This document shows, piece by piece, positions 8,546-16,753 of a stretch of DNA of 64,000 nt. Made by a program: the position numbers and the translations under genes. A model generated the notes under the pieces. The model saw nothing but the letters and a program-made list of their open reading frames with translations, ran no database searches and was not told the origin of the DNA. Position 1 is the first letter of the stretch, and each line of letters begins with the position of its first letter. The stretch covers positions 3,410,001-3,474,000 of the forward strand of contig NZ_AP022584.1 of assembly GCF_010731675.1 (NCBI RefSeq), written 5' to 3'. The DNA comes from Mycobacterium marseillense (GTDB taxonomy: Bacteria; Actinomycetota; Actinomycetes; Mycobacteriales; Mycobacteriaceae).

Positions 8546-10756
8546 ATGCCGATCGCGATAAATCCCGAGCATCAAGAACTGGCCGATTCAGTGCGATCGC
8601 TGGTGGCGCGCGTCGCGCCGTCCGAGACGCTGCACGAGGCGATGGAGACGGCTCCGGAAAACCTAGTGAACCCTCCCCCGTATTGGCAGGCCGCGGCCGA
8701 GCAGGGCCTGCAGGGCGTTCATCTGGCCGAATCCGTCGGCGGCCAGGGCTTCGGCATCCTCGAGTTGGCCATCGTGCTGGCCGAATTCGGTTATGGCGCG
8801 GTGCCGGGCCCGTTCGTGCCGTCCGCGATCGCCAGCGCGTTGATCTCCGCGCACGACCCGGACGCGAAGGTGCTCGCCGAGCTGGCATCCGGCGCCCAGA
8901 TCGCCGCCTACGGCCTGAATTGCTGCGCGCTGACCGCGACCCGGCAAGGCAATTCGCTGGTGATCCGCGGCGAACTCCGGGCGGTGCCCGCCGCGGCGCA
9001 GGCCTCGCTGCTGGTCCTTCCAGTCGCGATCGACAGCGGCGAGGCGTGGGTGGTGCTGCGCGCCGACCAGCTCGAGATCGAGCCGGTGAAAAGCCTGGAC
9101 CCGCTGCGGCCCATCGCCGACGTGCGCGCCAACGCCGTCGAGGTCGGCGACGACGTCGTCTTGACCAACCTGAGCATGGGCACCGCGCACGCGCTGATGA
9201 CGACGCTGCTGTCCGCCGAAGCGATCGGTGTGGCGCGCTGGGCGACCGATACCGCGTCGGACTACGCCAAGATCCGTGAGCAGTTCGGCAGGCCGATCGG
9301 CCAATTCCAGGCCATCAAACACAAGTGCGCCGAGATGATCGCCGACACCGAGCGGGCCACCGCGGCGGTGTGGGATGCCGCCCGCGCGATCGACGAGGCC
9401 CGCGAAAACCGTTGGGACACCGCGGGTTCCCACGTCGAGTTCGCTGCCGCCGTGGCCGCGACGCTGGCGCCGGCGGCCGCGCAACGGTGCGCGCAGGATT
9501 GCATCCAGGTGCACGGCGGGATCGGCTTCACCTGGGAGCACGACGCAGGCGTCTACTACCGTCGGGCGCTGATGCTGGCCGCCTCCTTCGGCCGCAGCTC
9601 GGACTACCCACAGAAGGTGGTCGACACCGCGACCACCACCGGGATGCGCGCGGTGGACATCGACCTCGACCCCGACACCGAGAAGCTGCGGGCGGAGATC
9701 CGGGCTGAAGTGGTGGCGCTCAAGGAGATCGAGCGCGAGCAGCGCAAGGTCGCCATCGCCGAGGGTGGCTGGGTGTTGCCGTATCTGCCCAAGCCGTGGG
9801 GCCGGGCGGCCGGGCCGGTGGAGCAGATCATCATCGCCCAGGAGTTCGCCTCCGGGCGGGTCAAGCGGCCACAGACCGGCATCGCCACCTGGATCGTCCC
9901 GTCGATCGTGGCGTTCGGCACCGACGACCAAAAGCAGCGATTCCTGCCGCCGACCTTCCGCGGCGAAATGATCTGGTGTCAGCTGTTTTCCGAGCCGGGA
10001 GCCGGTTCGGATCTGGCCAGTCTCACCACCAAAGCCACCCGGACCGACGGGGGCTGGCGCATCACCGGCCAGAAGATCTGGACCACCGCCGCACAGTTCT
10101 CGCAGTGGGGGGCGCTGCTCGCGCGGACGGACCCGAGCGCGCCGAAACACAGTGGCATCACGTACTTCCTGTTGGACATGAAGAGCGAGGGCGTCGACGT
10201 CAAGCCGCTGCGCGAGCTCACCGGCAACGCGATGTTCAACACCGTCTACATCGACGACGTGTTCGTGCCCGACGACTGCGTCCTGGGCGAGGTCAACCGG
10301 GGCTGGGAGGTCAGCCGCAACACGCTGACCGCGGAGCGGGTGTCGATCGGCAGCAGCGAGGCGAACTTCCTGGCCACGCTGGCGCAGTTCGTCGAGTTCG
10401 TCCGTGACGGGCAGTTCGATCAGGTCGCGCAGCACCGCGCCGGTCAGCTCATCGCCGAGGGGCATGCGGCCAAGGTGTTGAACCTGCGTTCCACCCTGCT
10501 CACGTTGGCCGGCGGGGACGCGATGCCGTCGGCGGCGATCTCCAAGCTGCTATCGATGCGCACCGGCCAGGGTTACGCCGAATTCGCGGTCTCCTCGTTC
10601 GGCACCGACGCCGCGATCGGCGACGCCGAGCAACTGCCCGGCAAATGGGGCGAGTACCTGCTGGCCAGCCGCGCGACCACCATCTACGGCGGAACGTCCG
10701 AGGTGCAGCTGAACATCATCGCCGAGAGGTTGTTGGGCCTACCGCGCGATCCGTAG
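8546..10756 (+). CDS. fadE6: Two-domain acyl-CoA dehydrogenase FadE6
   Basis: 736 residues, two acyl-CoA dehydrogenase modules in tandem (about 1-365 and 375-736), the fused arrangement of FadE6/FadE34-type proteins. The first module carries QVHGGIGFTWEHD; the second carries WCQLFSEPGAGSDLA (FAD/substrate loop) and ends IYGGTSEVQLNIIAERLLG. Such enzymes catalyse FAD-dependent alpha,beta-dehydrogenation of acyl-CoAs and may work as internal heterodimers in which one half is degenerate. Start ATG (MPIAINPEHQEL) has GGAAGG upstream; the in-frame ATG at 8507 is rejected because it lies between the candidate operator and this ribosome site. Order TetR-hydrolase-fadE6 matches Rv0273c-Rv0271c. Confidence 0.9.
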   Translation: MPIAINPEHQELADSVRSLVARVAPSETLHEAMETAPENLVNPPPYWQAAAEQGLQGVHLAESVGGQGFGILELAIVLAEFGYGAVPGPFVPSAIASALISAHDPDAKVLAELASGAQIAAYGLNCCALTATRQGNSLVIRGELRAVPAAAQASLLVLPVAIDSGEAWVVLRADQLEIEPVKSLDPLRPIADVRANAVEVGDDVVLTNLSMGTAHALMTTLLSAEAIGVARWATDTASDYAKIREQFGRPIGQFQAIKHKCAEMIADTERATAAVWDAARAIDEARENRWDTAGSHVEFAAAVAATLAPAAAQRCAQDCIQVHGGIGFTWEHDAGVYYRRALMLAASFGRSSDYPQKVVDTATTTGMRAVDIDLDPDTEKLRAEIRAEVVALKEIEREQRKVAIAEGGWVLPYLPKPWGRAAGPVEQIIIAQEFASGRVKRPQTGIATWIVPSIVAFGTDDQKQRFLPPTFRGEMIWCQLFSEPGAGSDLASLTTKATRTDGGWRITGQKIWTTAAQFSQWGALLARTDPSAPKHSGITYFLLDMKSEGVDVKPLRELTGNAMFNTVYIDDVFVPDDCVLGEVNRGWEVSRNTLTAERVSIGSSEANFLATLAQFVEFVRDGQFDQVAQHRAGQLIAEGHAAKVLNLRSTLLTLAGGDAMPSAAISKLLSMRTGQGYAEFAVSSFGTDAAIGDAEQLPGKWGEYLLASRATTIYGGTSEVQLNIIAERLLGLPRDP

Positions 10757-10774
10757 ACCGGGCGCAGAAATGGG

Positions 10775-10807
10775 CCATGCCGGCCTGACGGAGTCAAGCC
10801 GGCATGG
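10775..10807 (+). terminator. Stem-loop after fadE6
   Basis: Perfect 10-bp arms CCATGCCGGC (10775-10784) and GCCGGCATGG (10798-10807) with a 13-base loop, followed by TTCCCCCC rather than a U tract. Its place between the fadE6 stop and the convergent gene at 10882 fits a U-poor mycobacterial terminator. Confidence 0.65.
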
Positions 10808-10881
10808 TTCCCCCCATACGCGGGCCGTCCATCCCGAGGGTTGGCGTGTCGTGATGGCCGGCTACCGCGCGGAGATGGTGG

Positions 10882-11202
10882 TCACCACCACCAGTTCACC
10901 CAGTGCTGGGGGTGGGCCCAATAGCCACCTCCGTGGCCCCAGCCGTTGCCCCAGCCGTTGCCCCAGCCGTTCCCCCAGCCGCCATGTCCCCGACCATCAT
11001 GGCCGCCCCAGCCATGACCGCCGGGGCGGTCGGGGATGAGGCCCGGTCCGCTGTGCGGCCCGGAACTGGAGAAACCCGTGGAGGGACTCGGGCCGGGGGC
11101 GGCCTGAGCCACGGGGGCGCCGCCGAACAGCAGCGCGCCCGCCACGGCCCCAGCACCCAAAACACCTACGGCCGCGCTGCGTAACGATGGTGATGAGATC
11201 AT
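10882..11202 (-). CDS. Secreted Gly/Trp-repeat protein
   Basis: 106 residues. A Sec signal peptide (about 1-34, ending VAQA, then APGPS) is followed by a Gly/Pro/Ser stretch and a Gly-Trp-Gly-Asn repeat, with the C-terminus ending in three Trp. ATG at 11202 follows GGAAGGAG; the longer open frame upstream is A/T-rich noncoding DNA. No enzyme domain is visible. Aromatic-Gly repeats suggest a surface-exposed or wall-associated protein, but I do not recognise the family. Convergent with fadE6. Confidence 0.75.
   Translation of the reverse strand: MISSPSLRSAAVGVLGAGAVAGALLFGGAPVAQAAPGPSPSTGFSSSGPHSGPGLIPDRPGGHGWGGHDGRGHGGWGNGWGNGWGNGWGHGGGYWAHPQHWVNWWW
10937..10984 (-). repeat. Four 12-bp tandem repeats inside the Gly/Trp gene
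   Basis: On the plus strand the unit CCCCAGCCGTTG occurs twice exactly (10937-10960), followed by two diverged units (10961-10984). In the protein each unit is Gly-(Asn/Asp)-Gly-Trp in the coding frame. Such short repeats can change copy number by slippage. Confidence 0.85.
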
Positions 11203-11689
11203 CGAGAGCGCTCCTTCCAAAGACTTGATGACGATGCTTAAAACGCTAACCGGACATTTCCAAGCAAACAAGCGAAGTCGGGCAATTTTGGGTGTGAATT
11301 GCGCAACAATGGTCCTGAATGCGTGCAATAGACTGCGCGTCGTCAATACGAATTTCCGCAATTCATTTATCTGACAATACTGAATAATTCCCGGTCGACT
11401 GGGATAACTTAGCAGCTCACCACCCATCTACTGATGTACTGCGACGCGTTACCGTATTTACTGAAGTCTGGAATTGCGGATTGGCAGATCCACTGATTCA
11501 CCGCCGAATGACGGCAATGCATGTGGGGATGAATGTCTCGCCATCCGCGGTATTGCTGTCCTTTCCAGCTATCTTCGGTAATTTGCTATTTCACCTGCGC
11601 CCGAAGGTGTGGGACCGCCCGTGAATCCGTCGGCGGCCGCCCGGGCCGTCCGCGGCCTGGCGACGCGACTTAGGGTGGCGTCGGTGAGA
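11203..11689. repeat. A/T-richer intergenic region with repeated ACTGA motifs
   Basis: Without a credible gene. It is clearly less GC-rich than the rest of the window from about 11230 to 11600. ACTGA occurs in the same orientation at 11389, 11430, 11460 and 11492; the last three are 30 and 32 bp apart, close to three helical turns. The fuller form ACTGATTCAC at 11492 recurs at 11727. The array resembles iterons or a centromere bound by small ribbon-helix-helix proteins, and the next gene encodes one. Confidence 0.45.
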
Positions 11690-11734
11690 GAATCAGTATT
11701 GACACAGAGGCGACGAGCGCTGATTTACTGATTC
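11690..11734. promoter_or_regulatory. Inverted repeat in front of the RHH gene
   Basis: GAATCAGT (11690-11697) and ACTGATTC (11727-11734) are perfect 8-bp inverted copies 29 bp apart, ending nine bases before the ribosome-binding GGAGGAAG (11743-11750). With the forward copy at 11492-11499 there are three copies of this octamer within 250 bp. Likely operator half-sites for the RHH protein at 11759. Confidence 0.5.
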
Positions 11735-11758
11735 ACACTCACGGAGGAAGACACCGAA

Positions 11759-12121
11759 GTGAACTTCAAGCCCAGTCCCAACGGACCCAGCGCCGGATCC
11801 TTTCGCGCCCAAACTCCGGCCGGCGGCCCCGCCGGAGACGCCGCCCCGACCGAGCGCCTCAGTCTCGGGCAGCCGCGCGGCCAGCGCATCGCCAGCCAGC
11901 CATCGGCCAATCAGGCGGGGCGCACCCAGCGGACCCGCCGGACCGTCGACCTGGCGGCCGCCACCCACCGGGCACTCGACATCTGGCAGCGCGAAGCCGC
12001 CGATCGGCTCGGCGTCGCCCGCGTGACCGGACAAGAGGTGCTCACGGCGCTCATCGACCAGCTCCTGGTCGACCCGAAGCTCACGGCCCAGATCACCCGG
12101 GCCATCAAAGAACGCCGCTGA
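11759..12121 (+). CDS. Ribbon-helix-helix DNA-binding protein with disordered N-terminal arm
   Basis: 120 residues, GTG start after GGAGGAAG. Residues 1-58 are rich in Pro, Gly, Ala and Ser and probably disordered. The C-terminal half reads as an RHH fold: strand RRTVDLA (about 60-66), helix 1 THRALDIWQREAADRLG, then TGQEVLTALIDQLLVDPKL as helix 2. This shape (flexible arm plus RHH) is common in plasmid partition proteins and antitoxins. No ParA and no toxin gene lies next to it. The repeated ACTGATTC motifs upstream suggest autoregulation or a centromere-like site. I do not recall an orthologue at this point in M. tuberculosis. Confidence 0.7.
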   Translation: MNFKPSPNGPSAGSFRAQTPAGGPAGDAAPTERLSLGQPRGQRIASQPSANQAGRTQRTRRTVDLAAATHRALDIWQREAADRLGVARVTGQEVLTALIDQLLVDPKLTAQITRAIKERR

Positions 12122-12124
12122 GGC

Positions 12125-13813
12125 TTACTCGATCTCCATCTCGCGCAGCTCGCGCTTGAGGATCTTGCCCGTCGGGTTGCGCGGCAGCTCGTCGAGGAAG
12201 ATGACCTCACGCGGCACCTTGTAGCGGGCCAGATGGTCGCGCACGTAGTGCTTGACGGTGTCCTCGTCGAGGTCGGCGCCGTCCTTCTTCACCACGAACG
12301 CGCGCAGGCGGTGGCCCCACTCCTTGTCGTCGACGCCGATCGCGGTGGCCTCCACGACGTCCGGGTGCCCGGTGATGAGGTCCTCGACCTCGGCCGGGAA
12401 GACGTTCTCGCCGCCGGAGACGATCATCTCGTCGTCGCGGCCGCTGATGTAGAGCAGACCGTTCTCGTCGAAGTAGCCGACGTCGCCCGACGACAGCAGC
12501 CCGTCGATGATCTGCTTCTTGCCCCCGCCGGTGTAGCCCTCGAACGGGAAGGCGTTGCCGACGAAGATGCGGCCGACCTCGCCCTGCGGCAGCTCCTTGC
12601 CGTTGTCGTCGTAGATCTTGACGCGCACACCCTTGACGACCGGCCCGACGGTCGAGGAGTTGTACTCCAGGTGCTTGGGCTCGGCGATCGTCGCAAAGGC
12701 GATCTCGGTCGAGCCGTACATGTTGTAGATCACCGGGCCGAGGTCCTTGAGCGAGCGCTCGGCCAGGTCCGCCCCCAGCGCCGAGCCCGACACGAACACG
12801 ATCTTCAGGCTGGACAGGTCCGGCTTGGAGTCCATCTTCTCGACGGCTTCGAGGATCCGCGACAACATCACCGGCACGACGACCATCGCTGTCACCTTGT
12901 ACTTCTCGACGTCCTGTAGGACCAACGGCGGCTTGAACTTGCGGCGCAACACCAGCGTCGAGCCCAAGAACATCGCGATGGTGCCGTGCAGATAACCCAG
13001 CGCGTGGAACATCGGCGCCGGCAGCGACGTCACCTCGCCGGCCTTGAACGGGACGTGCGACAGGATTCCGCCGACCGGCGCCAGGGTTGGCGGCGTGCTG
13101 CGGTTTGCGCCCTTGGGCGTGCCGGTGGTGCCGCTGGTCAGGATGATGATCGACGCGTGCCGGGCCGCCTTGGGGGCGGGCTCATTGCTGCTGCGCCCGA
13201 TCAGGTCGGCCAGCGTGTCGTCGGTGCTGCCGGACGGCTCGTCACTGTCCGGGTTGGTCCCCAGCGCCCGCAACTTGCCCAGCTCCGGCGAGGCTTTGCT
13301 GACCGCCTTGGTGTACTCGTCGTCATAGATGATCAGCTTGGCGCCCTCGCGCTCGGACACCTCTTTGATCTGCGGGCCCGAGAATTCGCTGTTGAGCAGG
13401 ATGATGCGGGCGCCGACCCGCGCGGCGCCGTAATTGGCGATCAGGAACCAGCGGGAGTTGCGGGCCAGGATGGCGATGCCGTCGCCGCCCTTGACGCCCA
13501 TGTCGATCAACCCGTTGGCCACCGCGTGCGCCGCCTCGTCGAGTTCGCGGTAGGAGAATTCGCCCTCTTCGTCGATGCACGCCGCCTTGTCGGGGTGGCG
13601 CCGCGCGTTGAGGGAGGGCAGCATGCCGAACTCGCCCCACTTGTAGATGTCGGCGGCCATCGCGGCGTAGTTCTGCGGCGGCTCGATGCGGAACGCGCCC
13701 GACTCGAAGATCTTGCGCACGTAGTGCAGTTCGGCGGAACCGCGCTCGACGTACTGGTGCAGTTTTGCTACCGCTTTAGAGGCCTGACCGGGCAGACCGA
13801 GGAGGTTAGGCAT
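12125..13813 (-). CDS. fadD2: Long-chain acyl-CoA (or acyl-AMP) synthetase FadD2
   Basis: 562 residues, adenylate-forming superfamily. The P-loop-like motif IILTSGTTGTPKGANRS lies near residue 215; MYGSTEIA near 345; the hinge region SGRDDEMIVSGGENVFPAEV near 450 and the catalytic Lys in RNPTGKILKRELRE near the C-terminus. It activates fatty acids with ATP to acyl-CoA; chain length is not readable. The ATG at 13813 (MPNLLGLPGQA) has GGTGG upstream; an in-frame ATG four codons earlier is possible. It converges with the RHH gene and is divergent from Prim-PolC, matching Rv0270/Rv0269c order. Confidence 0.92.
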   Translation of the reverse strand: MPNLLGLPGQASKAVAKLHQYVERGSAELHYVRKIFESGAFRIEPPQNYAAMAADIYKWGEFGMLPSLNARRHPDKAACIDEEGEFSYRELDEAAHAVANGLIDMGVKGGDGIAILARNSRWFLIANYGAARVGARIILLNSEFSGPQIKEVSEREGAKLIIYDDEYTKAVSKASPELGKLRALGTNPDSDEPSGSTDDTLADLIGRSSNEPAPKAARHASIIILTSGTTGTPKGANRSTPPTLAPVGGILSHVPFKAGEVTSLPAPMFHALGYLHGTIAMFLGSTLVLRRKFKPPLVLQDVEKYKVTAMVVVPVMLSRILEAVEKMDSKPDLSSLKIVFVSGSALGADLAERSLKDLGPVIYNMYGSTEIAFATIAEPKHLEYNSSTVGPVVKGVRVKIYDDNGKELPQGEVGRIFVGNAFPFEGYTGGGKKQIIDGLLSSGDVGYFDENGLLYISGRDDEMIVSGGENVFPAEVEDLITGHPDVVEATAIGVDDKEWGHRLRAFVVKKDGADLDEDTVKHYVRDHLARYKVPREVIFLDELPRNPTGKILKRELREMEIE

Positions 13814-13848
13814 GGAATCCACCATATGTGACGTCCGTCTCAGCACGG

Positions 13849-13861
13849 CCAGAAATTCTGG
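13849..13861. promoter_or_regulatory. Perfect palindrome between fadD2 and Prim-PolC genes
   Basis: CCAGAAATTCTGG is a perfect 13-bp palindrome nine bases before the Prim-PolC ATG and 36 bp before the fadD2 ATG. Placed in a short divergent intergenic region, it is a good operator candidate. It is not the mycobacterial LexA box (TCGAAC-N4-GTTCGA). Confidence 0.45.
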
Positions 13862-13870
13862 CGAATTAAC

Positions 13871-15160
13871 ATGAACCGCATGACCCGTCCGGTTTTGCTG
13901 GAGGTGGCCGGGCGCGAGGTCACCGTCACCCATCCGGACAAGGTCGTGTTTCCCGGTGCGGACGGCCACAAAACCTCCGGCCCCTACACCAAGCTCGATC
14001 TGGTCCGCTATTACCTGTCGGTGGCCGACGGCGCGCTGCGGGGTGTGGCCGGGCGCCCCATGATCCTGAAGCGCTTCGTCAAGGGCATCACGGAAGAGGC
14101 GGTGTTCCAGAAACGCGCGCCGGCGAAACGACCGGACTGGATCGACGTCGCCGAACTCCGTTACGCGCGCGGCACTTCCGCGGCGGAGGCGGTCCTCCGC
14201 GACGCCGCGGGGCTGGCCTGGGCGATCAACCTGGGCTGCGTCGACCTCAATCCGCACCCGGTGCTCGCCGACGACCTCGATCACCCCGACGAACTGCGCG
14301 TCGACCTCGATCCGATGCCCGGGGTCTCCTGGCGGCGCATCGTCGACGTCGCCCTGGTGGCCCGCGAGGTGCTCGAGGACTACGGCCTGACCACGTGGCC
14401 GAAGACGTCGGGCTCGCGCGGCTTCCACATCTACGCCCGCATCGCCCGGCGCTGGGAGTTTCGCCAGGTGCGGCTGGCCGCCCAGACCGTCGCCCGCGAG
14501 GTGGAGCGGCGCGTGCCCGAGGCGGCGACCAGCCGGTGGTGGAAGGAGGAACGCGAGGGGGTGTTCGTCGACTTCAACCAGAACGCCAAGGACCGCACGG
14601 TCGCGTCGGCCTATTCGGTGCGGGCGACCCCCGACGCCCGGGTGTCGACGCCGCTGCACTGGGACGAGGTCGCCGGCTGCGACCCCCAGGCGTTCACGAT
14701 CGACACCGTGCCCGGCCGGTTCGCCGAGATCGGTGACCCCTGGGCGGGCATGGACGACGCGGCCGGCGAGCTCGACCGGCTACTGGTGCTGGCCGAGGAG
14801 ATGGGGCCTCCCGAGCGCGCGCCGAAAGGGTCGGGCAAGCGCCGTGACGGCCGGCGGCAATCGTCGATGCCGCTGATCGAGATCGCCCGCACCAAAACCA
14901 AGGACGAGGCGATGGCGGCGCTGGACACCTGGCGCGACCGCTATCCCGCGGTGGCCGAGCGGCTGCAGCCGGTCGACGTCCTCGTCGACGGCATGCGCGG
15001 GCCCAGCTCGATCTGGTACCGGATCCGGATCAATTTGCAGCACGTGCCCGAAGACCAGCGGCCACCGCAGGAAGAGCTGATCGCCGACTACAGCCCTTGG
15101 AAGAGGGAGGGGCAAAAGGAGGGGCAAACCTTCGGCGGCAAGCAGCGGCCCCCGAACTAG
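13871..15160 (+). CDS. LigD-polymerase-domain-type primase-polymerase (Prim-PolC), Rv0269c orthologue
   Basis: 429 residues, an archaeo-eukaryotic primase fold related to the polymerase domain of LigD but without ligase or nuclease modules. RVDLDP (about residue 145) supplies the two metal-binding Asp, SGSRGFHIYARI the nucleotide-binding region, and VFVDFNQNAKDRTVASAYSV the third Asp and a basic loop. The mycobacterial family member fills short gaps with ribonucleotides in excision repair with LigC. The C-terminus (about 320-429) carries an IARTKTKDEAMAAL region plus a Lys/Gln/Gly tail. The M. tuberculosis protein is somewhat shorter. It overlaps the convergent narU gene by 4 bp at the stops. 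Confidence 0.88.
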   Translation: MNRMTRPVLLEVAGREVTVTHPDKVVFPGADGHKTSGPYTKLDLVRYYLSVADGALRGVAGRPMILKRFVKGITEEAVFQKRAPAKRPDWIDVAELRYARGTSAAEAVLRDAAGLAWAINLGCVDLNPHPVLADDLDHPDELRVDLDPMPGVSWRRIVDVALVAREVLEDYGLTTWPKTSGSRGFHIYARIARRWEFRQVRLAAQTVAREVERRVPEAATSRWWKEEREGVFVDFNQNAKDRTVASAYSVRATPDARVSTPLHWDEVAGCDPQAFTIDTVPGRFAEIGDPWAGMDDAAGELDRLLVLAEEMGPPERAPKGSGKRRDGRRQSSMPLIEIARTKTKDEAMAALDTWRDRYPAVAERLQPVDVLVDGMRGPSSIWYRIRINLQHVPEDQRPPQEELIADYSPWKREGQKEGQTFGGKQRPPN

Positions 15161-16548
15161 ATCCCGACCCGCGTGACCGCGTTGTGCTTGCGCAGGTAGC
15201 AATACCAGGTGACCCCCAGCAGGGCGAGGAAGAACGCGATGTAGAACCGCAGCGCCGGCTCGATGCTGCCGAACTCCGACTTCGACCAGGCATAGGCCAG
15301 CGGCACGATGAAGCCGCCGAAGGCGCCCACCGCCGAGATGACACCCAACGCGCCGGCGGCCTGGCGGCGCATCTGGACCATGGTGTCGGGATCGCCGCCG
15401 GCCAGCTCGCCCTTGATCTTGAAGATCCGCGAAATCATCCGGTAGGTCGAGCCGTTGCCGATGCCGGTGGCGACGAACAAGAACATGAAGCTGGCGAAGA
15501 ACATCGGCAGGTTCACCGCCCGCACCGACCACAACGCGGCCGCCGCCCCGAGGGCGAGCAGCGCGAAGCTGACGGCGGTGATGCGCGCCCCGCCGATCCG
15601 GTCGGCCAGCTTGCCGCCGAGGGGCCGGATCACCGATCCGATGCCGGCGCCGAGGAAGGCCCACGTCAGCGCGATGTCGCCGCGGCCGAACACCGTCTTG
15701 AGCAGGGTCGGGAAGGCGGCCGAGTAGCCGATGAAGGACCCGAACGTGCCGATGTAGAGCAGCGACATGACCCAGGTGTCGGGATGGCGTAGCGACTGCC
15801 ACACCGGCGTCACGTCGGCCCTGGCCTCGGTCAGGTTGTTCATGAACAGGAACGCGCAGACCGCGGCCACGACGGCCAGCGGCACATAGCAGAGCCCGGC
15901 GCGCGACAGGGCGACCCCGCCGCCGGCGATGACGATCGGCGGGATGATCTTCTGCACGACGGCGACGCCGACGTTGCCGCCGGCCGCGTTCAGGCCCAGG
16001 GCCCAGCCCTTGTCCTTCTCCGGGTAGAAGAAGGAGATGTTGGCCATCGACGAGGCGAAGTTGCCGCCGCCGAAGCCGGCGGTCGCCGCGATGGCCACCA
16101 GGGCCGCGAACGGGATGCCGGGATGGCTGACCGCCCACGCCAGCAGCAGGCACGGGACGAGCAGCAGCGCCGCCGACATGGTCGTCCAGTTGCGGCCGCC
16201 GAAGATGGGGACCGCGAAGGTGTAGGGCAGCCGGAGCAAGGCGCCGACCCCGCTGGGGACGGCGACCAGGCACAACGCCTGGCTGGCGGTCAGCGCCCAC
16301 CCGGACGCGGCGGGCTGCCCGTGCGCGCCCGCGGTCATCTGCACCACGACGATGCTCCACAGCATCCACACGCTGAATCCGACGTGCTCGGCGAAGATCG
16401 AGAAGATCAGGTTGCGGCGCGCGATCGCCCGGCCGGTCGTCGCCCAGAACTCGGGGTCTTCGGGCCGCCAGTCGTCGATCCAGTGCCGTCCCGCGGGACG
16501 CTCGCGCGTCGGCGCGGGCTTCGCTGCCGGGCTGATGGTCGTGGTCAT
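15157..16548 (-). CDS. narU: Nitrate/nitrite transporter NarU (MFS)
   Basis: 463 residues, the expected length of Rv0267. Major-facilitator protein with about 12 TM segments. The N-terminus has WRPEDPEFWATTGRAIARRN typical of NarK-type porters; the glycine-rich signature GFGGGNFASSMANISFFYP lies near residue 140, and a second Gly-rich region ATGIGNGSTYRMISRIF near 360. It exchanges or imports nitrate and nitrite across the inner membrane. ATG at 16548 follows GGGAG; the open frame runs another 67 codons upstream but carries no such signals. Paralogous to narK3 at 19751. Confidence 0.9.
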   Translation of the reverse strand: MTTTISPAAKPAPTRERPAGRHWIDDWRPEDPEFWATTGRAIARRNLIFSIFAEHVGFSVWMLWSIVVVQMTAGAHGQPAASGWALTASQALCLVAVPSGVGALLRLPYTFAVPIFGGRNWTTMSAALLLVPCLLLAWAVSHPGIPFAALVAIAATAGFGGGNFASSMANISFFYPEKDKGWALGLNAAGGNVGVAVVQKIIPPIVIAGGGVALSRAGLCYVPLAVVAAVCAFLFMNNLTEARADVTPVWQSLRHPDTWVMSLLYIGTFGSFIGYSAAFPTLLKTVFGRGDIALTWAFLGAGIGSVIRPLGGKLADRIGGARITAVSFALLALGAAAALWSVRAVNLPMFFASFMFLFVATGIGNGSTYRMISRIFKIKGELAGGDPDTMVQMRRQAAGALGVISAVGAFGGFIVPLAYAWSKSEFGSIEPALRFYIAFFLALLGVTWYCYLRKHNAVTRVGI

Positions 16549-16740
16549 CGGATGGGGCTCCCTTGCGGACGAGGCGCGCGGGTGAACGGGCGCCGGGCGG
16601 TGACCACTTGACGCTAGAGACGCACTGTTACCGGTCCGGGTGTGCACAGTTACGCGGGCGATACGCAGAAATCGCAACGCCCAACGCCGGTTTGTCAGAA
16701 CTCTGCAACGCGGCGGTGCATCTGGGCGGGCGGAACGCGA
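16549..16740. other. Divergent intergenic region narU / fecB2
   Basis: About 190 bp between the two start codons. No gene is seen. I found no IdeR-type iron box despite the FecB2-type product, and no convincing two-component site. Confidence 0.3.
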
Positions 16741-16753
16741 TACTCTCACGCGA
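16741..16753 (+). promoter_or_regulatory. Leaderless promoter of the FecB2-type gene
   Basis: TACTCT (16741-16746) fits the mycobacterial -10 TANNNT and ends six bases before the ATG at 16753, the exact spacing at which transcription would begin on the A of ATG. No Shine-Dalgarno sequence precedes the start, so a leaderless mRNA is likely. Confidence 0.55.

Noticed and set aside
8663..10465. 600-codon open frame antisense to fadE6
   Set aside because: Shadow of the ACAD gene; no recognisable fold or start signal.
10937..10984. Four 12-bp repeats considered as a CRISPR-like or regulatory repeat
   Set aside because: No spacers; they encode Gly-Trp units in frame of a secreted protein.
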